Positions 1-7,778 of a DNA stretch of 25,044 nt are shown piece after piece. The translations under genes were made by a program, and so were the position numbers. Source of the stretch: Granulosicoccus sp964352535 (GTDB taxonomy: Bacteria > Pseudomonadota > Gammaproteobacteria > Granulosicoccales > Granulosicoccaceae); the NCBI GenBank assembly GCA_964352535.1, contig CAYGSW010000058.1, forward strand, positions 1 through 25,044, read 5' to 3'. Position 1 is the first letter of the stretch. Every line of letters starts with the position of its first letter. Under the pieces are notes generated by a model. The model did not search any database and was not told where the DNA came from. It saw only the letters and a program-made list of their open reading frames with translations.

Positions 1-2
1 AG

Positions 3-104
3 GGTGCCTTGCCACGAACACAGACAGGCCCGCTGAATCCTAATATTTCGGGTTAACGGACTACTAGGAAGGAGCGTCAACATTACGAAGAGCCCGTACC
101 ATGA
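3..104 (+). pseudogene. Decayed C-terminal end of a BrnT-type toxin
   Basis: In the frame ending at the TGA at 102-104, the translation RTTRKERQHYEEPVP closely resembles the conserved BrnT tail (ISARKATRRERRxYE). Just upstream the same frame reads NISG and then a TAA stop at 54-56, where BrnT has ISAR. Still further upstream, a different frame carries CHEHRQ, which fits the BrnT segment before ISAR. One stop and one apparent frameshift therefore separate pieces of a single toxin end. The stop codon overlaps the antitoxin start as ATGA, the usual layout of a toxin-antitoxin pair. The rest of the gene lies outside the window. I infer a dead toxin with a surviving antitoxin, but sequencing error could explain part of the damage. 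Confidence 0.45.
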
Positions 105-331
105 AAAAAGAATACGATCTATCGAAAATGAAATCCCGTCGCAATCCGTATGCGGCGAAACTCAAAAGACAAGTCACCATTCGTATGGGTGATGACGTAA
201 TTGAGTACTTTAAAAGCATGTCTGAAGAAACAGGTATTCCGTATCAGACCTTGATAAATTTGTATCTTAGAGATGGCGTTGCTAAGGAACGCGAGCTTGA
301 TCTGACTTGGCATTCTCGTGGTGCTGCATAA
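101..331 (+). CDS. Ribbon-helix-helix (BrnA/CopG-type) antitoxin
   Basis: A 76-residue protein with the pattern of a small CopG-fold antitoxin. After a basic N-terminal stretch (RRNPYAAKLKRQ) comes a DNA-contacting strand, VTIRMGDDVIEYF, at about residues 24-37, followed by two helices containing SEETGIPYQTLINLYLRD. In the BrnTA family this protein binds and neutralises the BrnT ribonuclease and represses its own promoter as a dimer. The ATG at 101 overlaps the stop of the upstream BrnT-like remnant (ATGA), which fixes the start. Because that toxin looks broken, the antitoxin may now be an orphan. It differs clearly from the second BrnA at the right end of the window. Family assignment is firm; the exact subfamily (BrnA or another CopG antitoxin) is less certain. 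Confidence 0.8.
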   Translation: MKKEYDLSKMKSRRNPYAAKLKRQVTIRMGDDVIEYFKSMSEETGIPYQTLINLYLRDGVAKERELDLTWHSRGAA

Positions 332-733
332 CGATACGGATATGGGACTCAGAGTACGCTATGAGGACGAAGCGGAAGTACAGGTCGAGATGAAATCGTC
401 CACCACTCTGCAATGTCAAGTACCCACTACTACACCTTGAAGCACTAAAGCTCGTGGGTTATGCGCACCGCTAAGCTGCTTTTCCCAGAACTGCTCTTTA
501 ACACGGAGGTGCGAGTAAGTGCATACGTCCCATTTTTTGTTTTACCGTTGCCTGTGTTGAGACGCCAACCATCTCAAGCGTAATCGTTTACGACTGTGGC
601 GTTAGCTCGATCAACGCTGGCAATGTATTGTCTGCCTTGGGCGTGCTCGGGGTAGGTCTCCGGCTATGTGAACGGAGAGGTCGAATCGTAAAGGTCATCA
701 ATGGCAAAGAGTATGGCATGCCAGAATGAATGC
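332..733. other. Gene-poor stretch between antitoxin and guaD end
   Basis: No convincing coding region on either strand. The guaD operon ends at 734 and reads toward this stretch, but I see no hairpin followed by a T-run that would act as a terminator. A plus-strand frame is open from about 503 to 729 without a good start codon and with no recognisable family. The one structured element is the hairpin at 422-459, described separately. A 10-bp palindrome (TGGCATGCCA) lies at 714-723. Confidence 0.5.
422..459. repeat. Nested hairpin, possibly an old IS200/IS605-type end
   Basis: ACCCAC at 422-427 pairs with GTGGGT at 454-459. Immediately inside the right arm, GCTC at 450-453 pairs with GA(A)GC at 439-443 around the loop ACTAAA. 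The result is a bulged stem-loop. Imperfect subterminal hairpins of this type mark IS200/IS605 ends and their guide RNAs, but no transposase or TnpB coding sequence is present nearby. The structure is visible; its origin is a guess. Confidence 0.35.
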
Positions 734-2107
734 CTACGTTTTCGTGGAACGCCCGGATACCCAGACTTTGCTGATATTGCTTGGTTGTGCGTTATAGATT
801 ATGCATGCCAGCAGCGCTTCCCAGTCATCAATGTGTGTGAATTCGTTCAGTCGATTGGACGGGTTGTCAAGATCCAGCAGCAGCGCGTCAAACTGGTTGC
901 CAACAGCAAATACACCCGTCATGCTGTCCAGTACGGCTGCGCCTCCCGCAGTGGCAAGATGAAAGGCATCCATGTAGTTGATGCGAGAATGTGCCGTACC
1001 GCGTTGATCAGTACTGCGTTGCGTATCAACACCTGCTTCGAGCATGCGAGAAGAGGAGACAGTGTGTTGGCAGGCATTAAACATGGAGGCGCTATGGCCA
1101 CCTGCAATATCAGTTCCCAATCCAACGCGCAGGGACTTTTCCAGTGCACGTCGGAGTGGGAATACGCTGTCGGCGAAGTAGCTGTTTGATAAAGCACAAT
1201 GTGCGATGCCGCTGCCTGCGTTCTTGATCAGCTGCATATCGTTTTCAGTAATGAAGTTGGAATGTGCCAGAACGGTGTGGCGGGTCAGTAAACCAAAGTC
1301 TGCTAGTGCCTGCGTGTCAGTTCTGGAAAGTCTGTCTATAACGTAGTTGTGTTCCCAGTCGCTCTCGGAACAATGTGTCTGTATGTGGCAGTGGTGATGT
1401 GATGCAAGCTGCCCCAGGCCTTCCAATAGCTCATTGCTACAGCTGGGTATGAAACGCGGGGTGATAACCGGCTTGACCAGTTGGCTGTGATTTCCGGATA
1501 GTTGCCTGATTTGATTGATGCTGCGTTCACTGGCGGCAAGAGCTGCATAGGCATCAGCATCTCTATAATAGTCGGGACATTGCTCGACATTGTCCATGGC
1601 CACGCGACCAACAAAGGCACGTTGTCCCATTTCAAGGCAAGTTGACGCAAGTAGTGTAGTGGCTTCTTCGTGAATGGTCGCAAAGTACATGGCTGTCGTA
1701 GTGCCATTGGCCAGAAGCGCTTTGACCAATGATGCGTAGACATGCCTTGCGTACTCGATGTCTGAATAGCGTGCTTCAAGTGGGAATGTGTATTCCTGCA
1801 GCCATTCCTGCAGCGGCAGATGCAGAGCTTTGCCGAGTTGCGGCCATTGGGGAGCGTGCACATGAAGATCAACCAGACCCGGGATAATGATGTGATCGGG
1901 CATCATTGAGACAAGCGCACCAGCCTGGCGTGCATGGTTGAGTGAATTGTCAAAGCCTGCTTCGCCCCGTTGCTGTAACGATACGATGCATCCTTGCGAA
2001 TTGACCTGAATCAACGTGTCTTGCAGTACTTCGAGCGATCCACGCTCAGGTGCGTGCATGAAAAGGCCGAAAAACCACTGATCGTCAGTAGCACTTGATG
2101 GTGTCAT
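734..2107 (-). CDS. guaD: Guanine deaminase
   Basis: A 457-residue amidohydrolase-superfamily enzyme that hydrolyses guanine to xanthine and ammonia in the cytoplasm. The metal site is visible in order: PGLVDLHVHAPQ with H82 and H84, QTHCSE with H245, AHSNF with H282, and GLGTDIAGG with D333. The HVHAPQW wording and the length are typical of guanine deaminase rather than of other amidohydrolases such as the chlorohydrolases. It is the last gene of the minus-strand operon, 123 bases after the BMP binding-protein gene, so it probably shares that transcript. In this setting it could supply xanthine from imported or demethylated guanine, or deaminate 7-methylguanine before demethylation. No strong Shine-Dalgarno sequence precedes the ATG. 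Activity on guanine is well supported by family; activity on methylguanine is inference. Confidence 0.9.
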   Translation of the reverse strand: MTPSSATDDQWFFGLFMHAPERGSLEVLQDTLIQVNSQGCIVSLQQRGEAGFDNSLNHARQAGALVSMMPDHIIIPGLVDLHVHAPQWPQLGKALHLPLQEWLQEYTFPLEARYSDIEYARHVYASLVKALLANGTTTAMYFATIHEEATTLLASTCLEMGQRAFVGRVAMDNVEQCPDYYRDADAYAALAASERSINQIRQLSGNHSQLVKPVITPRFIPSCSNELLEGLGQLASHHHCHIQTHCSESDWEHNYVIDRLSRTDTQALADFGLLTRHTVLAHSNFITENDMQLIKNAGSGIAHCALSNSYFADSVFPLRRALEKSLRVGLGTDIAGGHSASMFNACQHTVSSSRMLEAGVDTQRSTDQRGTAHSRINYMDAFHLATAGGAAVLDSMTGVFAVGNQFDALLLDLDNPSNRLNEFTHIDDWEALLACIIYNAQPSNISKVWVSGRSTKT

Positions 2108-2130
2108 CGTTTGTTATCGCTTTGTACCGC

Positions 2131-2217
2131 CCGAATACCCGGAGGTATCCGGACGACAGATTTACAGCAGGCTACCGGGAGCCTCGGTCTGAGTTGTTTT
2201 ACAGCGCAGGCTCTGCG
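2131..2217. other. Cluster of stem-loops in the BMP-guaD spacer
   Basis: Three inverted repeats lie in 87 bases of the transcribed spacer. CCGAATACC (2131-2139) pairs with GGTATCCGG (2144-2152), one mismatch and a 4-base loop. AGGCT (2169-2173) pairs with AGCCT (2180-2184). CGCAG (2205-2209) pairs with CTGCG (2213-2217). None is followed by a T-run on the minus strand, so they do not look like terminators. Hairpins after a binding-protein gene often protect its mRNA and raise its level over downstream genes, which would suit this position. Confidence 0.45.
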
Positions 2218-2230
2218 ATAAGGTCAAGTA

Positions 2231-3322
2231 CTATTTAGGCAGTTGTGTTTCTACGCCTTCTACAAGCCAGTTAATGGCTAGCAAGTCGCCGTCAGCCAGC
2301 GTGTCGCCTTCGGCGATTCTAACATCGCCCGACTGATCAACCACGGGTCCCTGAAAAGGGTGAAATTCACCGTTAGTAATGCTGGCGACAGTTGCGTCTA
2401 GTGTGGCACGTTGTTCTGCGCTCAGATCATCACTCCATGATTCCAGGCTAACAGCGTTGTCAGCCATGCCGCCCCAGAAGGCACTTCCTTTAAATGTACC
2501 GTCCATTGAGGCCTGTACTTGCTCGATAAAGTAATCTGCCCAGCTGATCTGCATGGAGACTAGAAGCTGGGTTGGAGCATAATTTTTCATGTCGGAGCTG
2601 GTGTTGACGACGTACACACCTTCTTCTTCTGCAACACTCACTACAGAAGGAGTGTCTTGATAGATTGAAAAGATTACGTCTGATTGTTGTGCCATTAATG
2701 AACGGGCTGACTCCTGCGCCTTGCTGGGGTCAAACCAGGAATTCAGCCAAACTACCTTGACGCTGATGTCATCATTGGTTGCCTGCGCTCCAAGAGTAAA
2801 CGCGTTAATGAGCCCGACAACTTCTGGAATGGCGTATGCCGCCACCATGCCAATGGTATTGGTTTCGGTGACAAAGCCTGCACCCATACCCGCTACGTAA
2901 GCGGCTTCATAGTTGCGTGTCTGGAAATTACCAAGGTTTTCCAGTAGCTTGTAACCACTGGCATGAATGAAGTCGATGTCCTGGTAACGTTTGGCAGTTT
3001 TGATGCCGTCGTTCATATAGCCAAAAGACCCCAGCATCATCATGTCGACACCTTGAGCAGCCATTTGATTCATGATGCGTGCAGCATCCGGGCCTTCAGG
3101 GATGTTCTCTACGACAATACTCTCTACCTTGTCGCCAAACTCAGCTTCAATGGCAAGACGGCCACGATCCAGTTCATGTGCCCACCCAACATCACCAGCT
3201 GGAGAAGGATAGATATAGCCGATTTTAAAGACATCTTGTGCCTTGGATGGCGATGCGCCAATAGCGACTGCAGCTGCTACAGAACACGCGATGATGCGTG
3301 CCGAATTGATCCATTTTTTCAT
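2231..3322 (-). CDS. BMP-family ABC transporter substrate-binding protein (purine/nucleoside)
   Basis: A 363-residue periplasmic binding protein of the BMP (basic membrane protein, PnrA-like) family. Residues 1-28 form a Sec signal peptide with a basic start (MKKWINSAR), a hydrophobic core and a likely cleavage after SPSKA. The mature part begins FKIGYIYPSPAGDVGWAHELDRG, the BMP N-lobe, and contains the family features LGSFGYM, FIHASGY and AYVAGMGAGFVT. Such proteins bind nucleosides or purine bases and deliver them to the membrane permeases. It follows the permease genes but is separated from them by about 230 bases that hold a 9-bp tandem repeat and a sequencing gap. The repeat array ends only 21 bases upstream of the ATG, and no clear ribosome binding site is visible there. 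The ligand is unknown; the operon suggests an N-methylated purine. Confidence 0.93.
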   Translation of the reverse strand: MKKWINSARIIACSVAAAVAIGASPSKAQDVFKIGYIYPSPAGDVGWAHELDRGRLAIEAEFGDKVESIVVENIPEGPDAARIMNQMAAQGVDMMMLGSFGYMNDGIKTAKRYQDIDFIHASGYKLLENLGNFQTRNYEAAYVAGMGAGFVTETNTIGMVAAYAIPEVVGLINAFTLGAQATNDDISVKVVWLNSWFDPSKAQESARSLMAQQSDVIFSIYQDTPSVVSVAEEEGVYVVNTSSDMKNYAPTQLLVSMQISWADYFIEQVQASMDGTFKGSAFWGGMADNAVSLESWSDDLSAEQRATLDATVASITNGEFHPFQGPVVDQSGDVRIAEGDTLADGDLLAINWLVEGVETQLPK

Positions 3323-3343
3323 GCTAATTTACTATGCTTGTGG

Positions 3344-3398
3344 AAGTTGTTTAAGTTGTTTAAGTTGTTTAAGTTGTTTAAGTTGTTTAAGTTGTTTA
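3344..3398. repeat. 9-bp tandem repeat array, six copies
   Basis: The unit AAGTTGTTT (AAACAACTT on the transcribed minus strand) repeats six times without error from 3344 to 3397 and runs directly into the gap, so the true copy number is unknown. It lies in the untranslated leader immediately before the binding-protein gene. The array is exactly where the assembly broke. Confidence 0.95.
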
Positions 3399-3498
3399 NN
3401 NNNNNNNNNNNNNNNNNNNNNNNNNNNNNNNNNNNNNNNNNNNNNNNNNNNNNNNNNNNNNNNNNNNNNNNNNNNNNNNNNNNNNNNNNNNNNNNNNN
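3399..3498. other. Assembly gap of 100 N
   Basis: Exactly 100 N, a conventional placeholder for a gap of unknown size. It is flanked on both sides by short tandem repeats, so repeat collapse probably caused it. Confidence 0.95.
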
Positions 3499-3526
3499 TT
3501 GGTTATTTGGTTATTCAGCTATTCAG
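3499..3526. repeat. Degenerate short tandem repeat on the far side of the gap
   Basis: After the gap the sequence shows an 8-base periodicity, GGTTATTT, GGTTATTC, AGCTATTC, and then loses it. The unit differs from the 9-bp repeat before the gap, so at least two repeat types, or a gradual drift between them, occur in this spacer. Confidence 0.5.
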
Positions 3527-3551
3527 TAAGTCTTGGAAGCCAGAAAATTCC

Positions 3552-4475
3552 TTATAGATCTCTGCTGTAAGTTTGTCCCAGCGAAGCAGGGTGGTTTAGC
3601 CGTATCAGGCGTGGATTGCGCGATATCACCGCAAGAATGGTAATAGTGATGATATAAGGCATGGCCGACATCAGTTGTGAGGGAATTGCATAACCTTGTC
3701 CTTGTATAAACAGTTCCAGCAGCGATACCGCACCAAACAGGTAGGCCCCAACCGCTATACGCAGTGGGCGCCACATACCAAAAACGACCAGAGCAACAAC
3801 GATCCAGCCGCGTCCCGCAACTAGTCCCTCTGCCCATAGCGGTGTGTAGGCCAGAGTCAGGTAGGCACCACCAAGCCCTGCCATGGCTCCACCGAACAGG
3901 ATAGCCACGCAACGGATGAGTAGAACCGGATAGCCAATAGCACTGGCCGCTGAAGGTGATTCACCCACAGCCCGGATGATCAACCCGAGACGCGAGTAAC
4001 CCAGTATCCACCAGCAGATCAGTACCATCGCCATACCTACGTATACCATGACATCGTGTGAAAGCAGGACGGGTCCGATAAAGGGCAAATCACTCAAGGC
4101 ACCCAGATCAAGATCCTGAAGCGGGATGATGGTCTTGCCTTCGTACTCCTTGCCAATGAGCACAGACAGGCCTAGTCCCAGTATTCCGATAGCTAGACCT
4201 GCCGCAACATGGTTAGCCAGAAACGTTAACACCAGCAGTGCAAATACAGCAGAGAGCGCTGCGCTGGTGATAGCGGCCATGGCAAATCCCTGCACATAGG
4301 AGCCGGTGAGGGTTGCGACTACAAAACCAGTGGCAGCTCCAACGGCCATCATGCCTTCAATACTCAGATTGAGAACGCCGGTTTTTTCCACAACTGCCTC
4401 TCCCACTGCGGCAAATAACAGGGGTGTGGCAGCAGCCAGAGTGCCTGCCAGCAGAAATATCACGGATTCAAGCAT
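3552..4475 (-). CDS. ABC transporter permease, BMP/nucleoside type (second permease)
   Basis: A 307-residue inner-membrane permease of the branched-chain/ribose/BMP type, with many hydrophobic segments starting at MLESVIFLLAGTLAAATPLLFAAVGEAVVEKTGVLNL. The phrase GEAVVEKTGVLNLSIEGMM and the later AVGESPSAASAIGYPV are characteristic of the smaller nucleoside permease (NupQ/BmpC-like). I start it at 4475, where ATG overlaps the stop of the preceding permease (TGATG). A longer open frame to 4526 exists but would add 17 non-conserved residues inside the neighbour. It pairs with the larger permease to form the membrane channel driven by the ATPase encoded two genes upstream. The gene ends shortly before the repeat-and-gap region. 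Confidence 0.92.
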   Translation of the reverse strand: MLESVIFLLAGTLAAATPLLFAAVGEAVVEKTGVLNLSIEGMMAVGAATGFVVATLTGSYVQGFAMAAITSAALSAVFALLVLTFLANHVAAGLAIGILGLGLSVLIGKEYEGKTIIPLQDLDLGALSDLPFIGPVLLSHDVMVYVGMAMVLICWWILGYSRLGLIIRAVGESPSAASAIGYPVLLIRCVAILFGGAMAGLGGAYLTLAYTPLWAEGLVAGRGWIVVALVVFGMWRPLRIAVGAYLFGAVSLLELFIQGQGYAIPSQLMSAMPYIITITILAVISRNPRLIRLNHPASLGQTYSRDL

Positions 4476-5542
4476 CAGTGTTTTATCTCGATACGCTGCA
4501 GTCGATGATGTGCAAACAGGTAGCAAGCCAGATAGAACACAAGCAGCATGCCTTGAAAAATCGTGGTAGAAGAATTCGGCAGGCCAACAGACACCAGTGA
4601 CATGTCCCCACCTACATAAATCAGCGCCATGAAAAAAGCTGCGAATACAATGCCTATGGGATGCAGGCCACCGAGAAACGCCACAATGATGGCGGCGAAA
4701 CCGTAGCCCGGTGAGATAGAACGCTGGAGCAGTCCCAAGGGACCGGCAACTTCACCGACACCCGCCATGCCTGCAGCGGCCCCACCGATAAGCAGACCGG
4801 TCCAGACTGCGCGCTTCTGTGCAAAACCGGCATATCGCGCCGCCTCCGGGGCCTGACCACCGACCAGAAGTTTATAGCCTGGCATGCTGCGTTGAACAAA
4901 AACCCATGCAATAACCGAAGCCACCAGCGCCAGCAGTAGCGAGGTGTTCACACGGGTGTTGGGAATCAACGGTTCAAACAAAGCGGCATCACCAAACAGG
5001 GCGGATTGCGGAAAGCTCATACCCATGGGGTCTCGCAGTGGGCCACTTACCAGGTAGTACAGAAGCTGCAAGGCTATGCTGGAGAGCATGAATGTAACGA
5101 GTATTTCGTTAGCATTGCAGGCTGTGCGTAGCCAGGCGGCTATGCCAGCCCATGCAGCCCCTGCCAGGGTGCCAATGCAAACCATGGCAGGCAGTAGCCA
5201 GGGTGAGTCGGATGTTTCGAACTGCAGGGCAAGCGCTCCCGCTGCAATAGCGCCAACCAGCAATTGACCCTCAGCGCCGATGTTCCACACCCGGGCACGA
5301 AAACCGATGGCAAGTCCTTGTGCAATCAGTAGTAAGGGGCCCATTTTCAGCAGTACTTCACCAATGCCGTAATGGGAGGTCAGTGGCTCAATAAAAAATG
5401 CATGGAACGCATCCAGTGCATTCTTGCCCAACAACGTGAACAGCAGCGAGCCTGCGAGCAACGTCAGCACGATGGCAGCCAGCGGCACCAGCAGTTGTGC
5501 GCGTAGTGAGGGTTCGGTGCGTGCCACCAGCCGGTAAGGCAT
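4475..5542 (-). CDS. ABC transporter permease, BMP/nucleoside type (first permease)
   Basis: A 355-residue polytopic membrane protein. After a short cytoplasmic N-terminus the first membrane segment spans about residues 18-38, and roughly eight to ten segments follow. The family motif GFRARVWNIGAEGQLLVGAIAA lies at about residues 81-102, and the coupling region GGQAPEAARYAGF at about residues 228-240 would contact the ATPase. This is the larger permease of nucleoside ABC systems (NupP/YufP-like). Its start overlaps the ATPase stop as TGATG, and its own stop overlaps the next permease in the same way, so the three genes are translationally coupled. Role and family are firm; the transported purine is inferred from neighbours. 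Confidence 0.92.
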   Translation of the reverse strand: MPYRLVARTEPSLRAQLLVPLAAIVLTLLAGSLLFTLLGKNALDAFHAFFIEPLTSHYGIGEVLLKMGPLLLIAQGLAIGFRARVWNIGAEGQLLVGAIAAGALALQFETSDSPWLLPAMVCIGTLAGAAWAGIAAWLRTACNANEILVTFMLSSIALQLLYYLVSGPLRDPMGMSFPQSALFGDAALFEPLIPNTRVNTSLLLALVASVIAWVFVQRSMPGYKLLVGGQAPEAARYAGFAQKRAVWTGLLIGGAAAGMAGVGEVAGPLGLLQRSISPGYGFAAIIVAFLGGLHPIGIVFAAFFMALIYVGGDMSLVSVGLPNSSTTIFQGMLLVFYLACYLFAHHRLQRIEIKH

Positions 5543-7059
5543 CAGGCAGCTCCACTGAGCTTGAGAAAGTCGCCGCTCATCCAGCGTCCTATCTGAGTGG
5601 CGGTGACATCGCGTGCACCAACTGAAGGTGACAGGTAGCCGTCATACATCACATGTAGCCTGTCACTGATCTCGAACAGCTCTTCCAACTCTTCAGAGAC
5701 AACAAGTATGGCCGCGCCGCTATCGCGCAGTTTTAACAAGGCGTTGCGTATATTGCTTGCGGCACCGACGTCCAACCCCCAGGTGGGTTGTGAAAGAACG
5801 AACAGAGACGGTTTCAAAGCCATCTCCCGCCCAACGATGAACTTTTGCAGATTCCCTCCTGACAAGCTTGCAGCTACCGATTGATTGCCACCGCATCGCA
5901 CATCGTTGGTCTGGATGCATTCATCAGCGAACGCGCGTACTCTGGCGTGTCGTATCATGCCAAAGTGGGTTAGCCCATGTCGGTAGGCGGTCAGTAATCC
6001 GTTGAACGAAAGTGACAGATCTGGAACTGCTCCACGTCCCAGTCGTTCTTCTGGAACAAACCCAAGTCCCAGAGTACGACGCTGCATTGGGGTAAGCGTA
6101 TTGGCTTTGACAGAGCTGATGATGATGTCGCCAGACTCTCGTCCGCTATGCAGCTCTTCGCCGGAGATCAGCCGCATTAGCTCGTTTTGACCGTTGCCTG
6201 AGACGCCAGCAATACCGACTATCTCACCCGGGCAGACATGTAGATTGTTGTCCTTTAGGCTAGTGCCAAACGGATCTTCGGGTTCGTGGTTCAGCGCAGT
6301 GATAGACAACTGCTGTTCAGATGAAGGATGTGCAGGTGCATGATTGGGTGGAGCTATGTTGCGGCCTATCATCATGTGAGCAAGTGCTTCGTTGCTGTGT
6401 TCGGAAGGCCGGGCTGTAGCAACCACTTTTCCGCGACGAAGAACTGTAGCGTTATCGCATAGCTGGCGGATCTCTTCCAGCTTGTGACTAATGTACAGAA
6501 GGCTGCAGCCTGGCTCGCGTAGTTTGCGTAAGGTGTCAAACAGCTGTTGTACACCTTGCGGTGGCAAAACGGACGTGGGCTCGTCCATGATCAGTAGTTT
6601 TGGTTCCTGTAACAGGCAACGTATTATTTCCACTCTCTGACGTTCACCGACAGACAACGAATGCACCAGAGTGCCAGCGGACAGCGGTAAACCGAATTCC
6701 TCGCCTACTGCCTCCACACGCTTGGAAAGTGATTTGATAGAACCTTTGACAGCCAGTGAAATATTCTGTGCAACAGTCAACGATTCAAACAGCGAAAAAT
6801 GCTGAAACACCATGCCAATGCCAAGGCTGCGTGCTTGAGCAGGGTTCTTGATTGTCACTGATTTGCCCTGCCAGGTAATGCTTCCTTCATCGGGTTGACT
6901 GACACCATAGATCAGCTTCATCAGAGTGGATTTGCCCGCACCGTTCTCACCCAGAATGGCGTGAATCTCACCAGCAGCGATGTCCAGATCAATACGATCG
7001 TTTGCAACCACGGCGGGATAGACTTTACTGATTCCGCGTAGCTGAAGCAGTTGGCTCAT
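5542..7059 (-). CDS. ABC transporter ATP-binding protein with two nucleotide-binding domains (nucleoside type)
   Basis: A 505-residue tandem ATPase. In the first domain, Walker A is GENGAGKST (residues 37-45), the signature is LSVGERQ (135-141) and Walker B is LLIMDEPT (155-162). The second domain has a degenerate Walker A, GVSGNGQNE, a complete signature LSGGNLQKF, and Walker B-like FVLSQPTWGLD, in which the usual Asp-Glu pair is replaced by Ser-Gln. One competent and one weakened site is common in this family (YufO/RbsA-like). It energises uptake through the two permeases. The ATG at 7059 overlaps the stop of the GST-like gene (ATGA), tying the transporter to the demethylase genes in one operon. 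Confidence 0.95.
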   Translation of the reverse strand: MSQLLQLRGISKVYPAVVANDRIDLDIAAGEIHAILGENGAGKSTLMKLIYGVSQPDEGSITWQGKSVTIKNPAQARSLGIGMVFQHFSLFESLTVAQNISLAVKGSIKSLSKRVEAVGEEFGLPLSAGTLVHSLSVGERQRVEIIRCLLQEPKLLIMDEPTSVLPPQGVQQLFDTLRKLREPGCSLLYISHKLEEIRQLCDNATVLRRGKVVATARPSEHSNEALAHMMIGRNIAPPNHAPAHPSSEQQLSITALNHEPEDPFGTSLKDNNLHVCPGEIVGIAGVSGNGQNELMRLISGEELHSGRESGDIIISSVKANTLTPMQRRTLGLGFVPEERLGRGAVPDLSLSFNGLLTAYRHGLTHFGMIRHARVRAFADECIQTNDVRCGGNQSVAASLSGGNLQKFIVGREMALKPSLFVLSQPTWGLDVGAASNIRNALLKLRDSGAAILVVSEELEELFEISDRLHVMYDGYLSPSVGARDVTATQIGRWMSGDFLKLSGAA

Positions 7060-7751
7060 GGGGTGTGAGTTCCAGAGAGCGATGGTGTGCCAGGTCTGGC
7101 ATGTGCGCTTTCCAGACCTGGTCCTGCCGGAAATACACCGGGCATGACGATGAAGTCGGGGAGTCGTTTGACTCTATCTGTCCAGCGGCGAATAGCAGGG
7201 TACTCCATGCGCGATATACCGCCTTCTTCAGACAGGATGACATAGGCAAAGCAGGCAAGATCGGCGATTGTGGGTGCGTTGCCTTGGACTATCCAGGGGT
7301 GCTCCTCGCGCTCGTTAAACCACAGGTGCTCATCGAGAATACGGAAAAGGCGATGTGCTCCCTGCCGGCAGGCATCACCATCCAGATCGTAGAAGAAACC
7401 GTTGACTAGCCGGGCGGCTGAGGCTGTGCTGGTCAGTGCGTCCGCAAAACACATCCATTGAGTAACCTGCGCCAGGCGCATGGGGTCATCAACTGGAAAC
7501 CATGTGCCATTCCTGTCGTATTGCCGAGCCAGATAAACGAGTATGGCGTGGGAGTCCTGGACTCTCAGTTTGCCATCCTGCAAGACCGGAAGTTGTCCCA
7601 AAGGGTTGATTGCCAGAAAAGAATCAGACTTGTGTTCAGCCGCTGGATAGAACTCAATGGCTTTCTTCTTGTAGCTGATACCCAGCATGCTCAGCAACAA
7701 TCGCACTTTGTAGCAGTTGCCCGATAATTCGTAGTCGTAGAGAGTGACCAT
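7056..7751 (-). CDS. ndmE: Glutathione-S-transferase-like protein (NdmE-like)
   Basis: A 231-residue protein with a GST fold: thioredoxin-like N-terminal half (LYDYELSGNCYKVRLLLSMLG, INPLGQLPVL, and the glutathione-contact motif VQDSHAILVYLA at about residues 63-74), then an all-helical half with IADLACFAYVILSEEGG. In P. putida CBB5 a GST-like protein, NdmE, is needed to hold NdmC and NdmD together in the N7-demethylase complex. Here the gene sits 27 bases after the NdmD-like gene and overlaps the transporter ATPase gene, so the same role is likely. The last 25 residues (from about GPGLES) are a proline/glycine-rich tail. It could instead be an ordinary glutathione transferase or lyase; the symbol rests on gene context as much as on sequence. 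Confidence 0.8.
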   Translation of the reverse strand: MVTLYDYELSGNCYKVRLLLSMLGISYKKKAIEFYPAAEHKSDSFLAINPLGQLPVLQDGKLRVQDSHAILVYLARQYDRNGTWFPVDDPMRLAQVTQWMCFADALTSTASAARLVNGFFYDLDGDACRQGAHRLFRILDEHLWFNEREEHPWIVQGNAPTIADLACFAYVILSEEGGISRMEYPAIRRWTDRVKRLPDFIVMPGVFPAGPGLESAHARPGTPSLSGTHTP

Positions 7752-7778
7752 GCCGTTTGCTCGTGATCTCGTATTGAC

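Noticed and set aside
503..729. Plus-strand open frame ending NGKEYGMPE
   Set aside because: No good start codon, no recognised family, and it could be chance; noted only as a possible remnant.
701..1189. 162-residue plus-strand ORF opposite guaD
   Set aside because: It lies antisense to a clearly conserved enzyme and has no family features.
3344..3526. CRISPR array
   Set aside because: Units are 8-9 bases in direct tandem without spacers.
4476..4526. Longer start for the second permease
   Set aside because: It would overlap the neighbouring permease by 17 codons; the ATG at 4475 in the TGATG overlap matches the family start.
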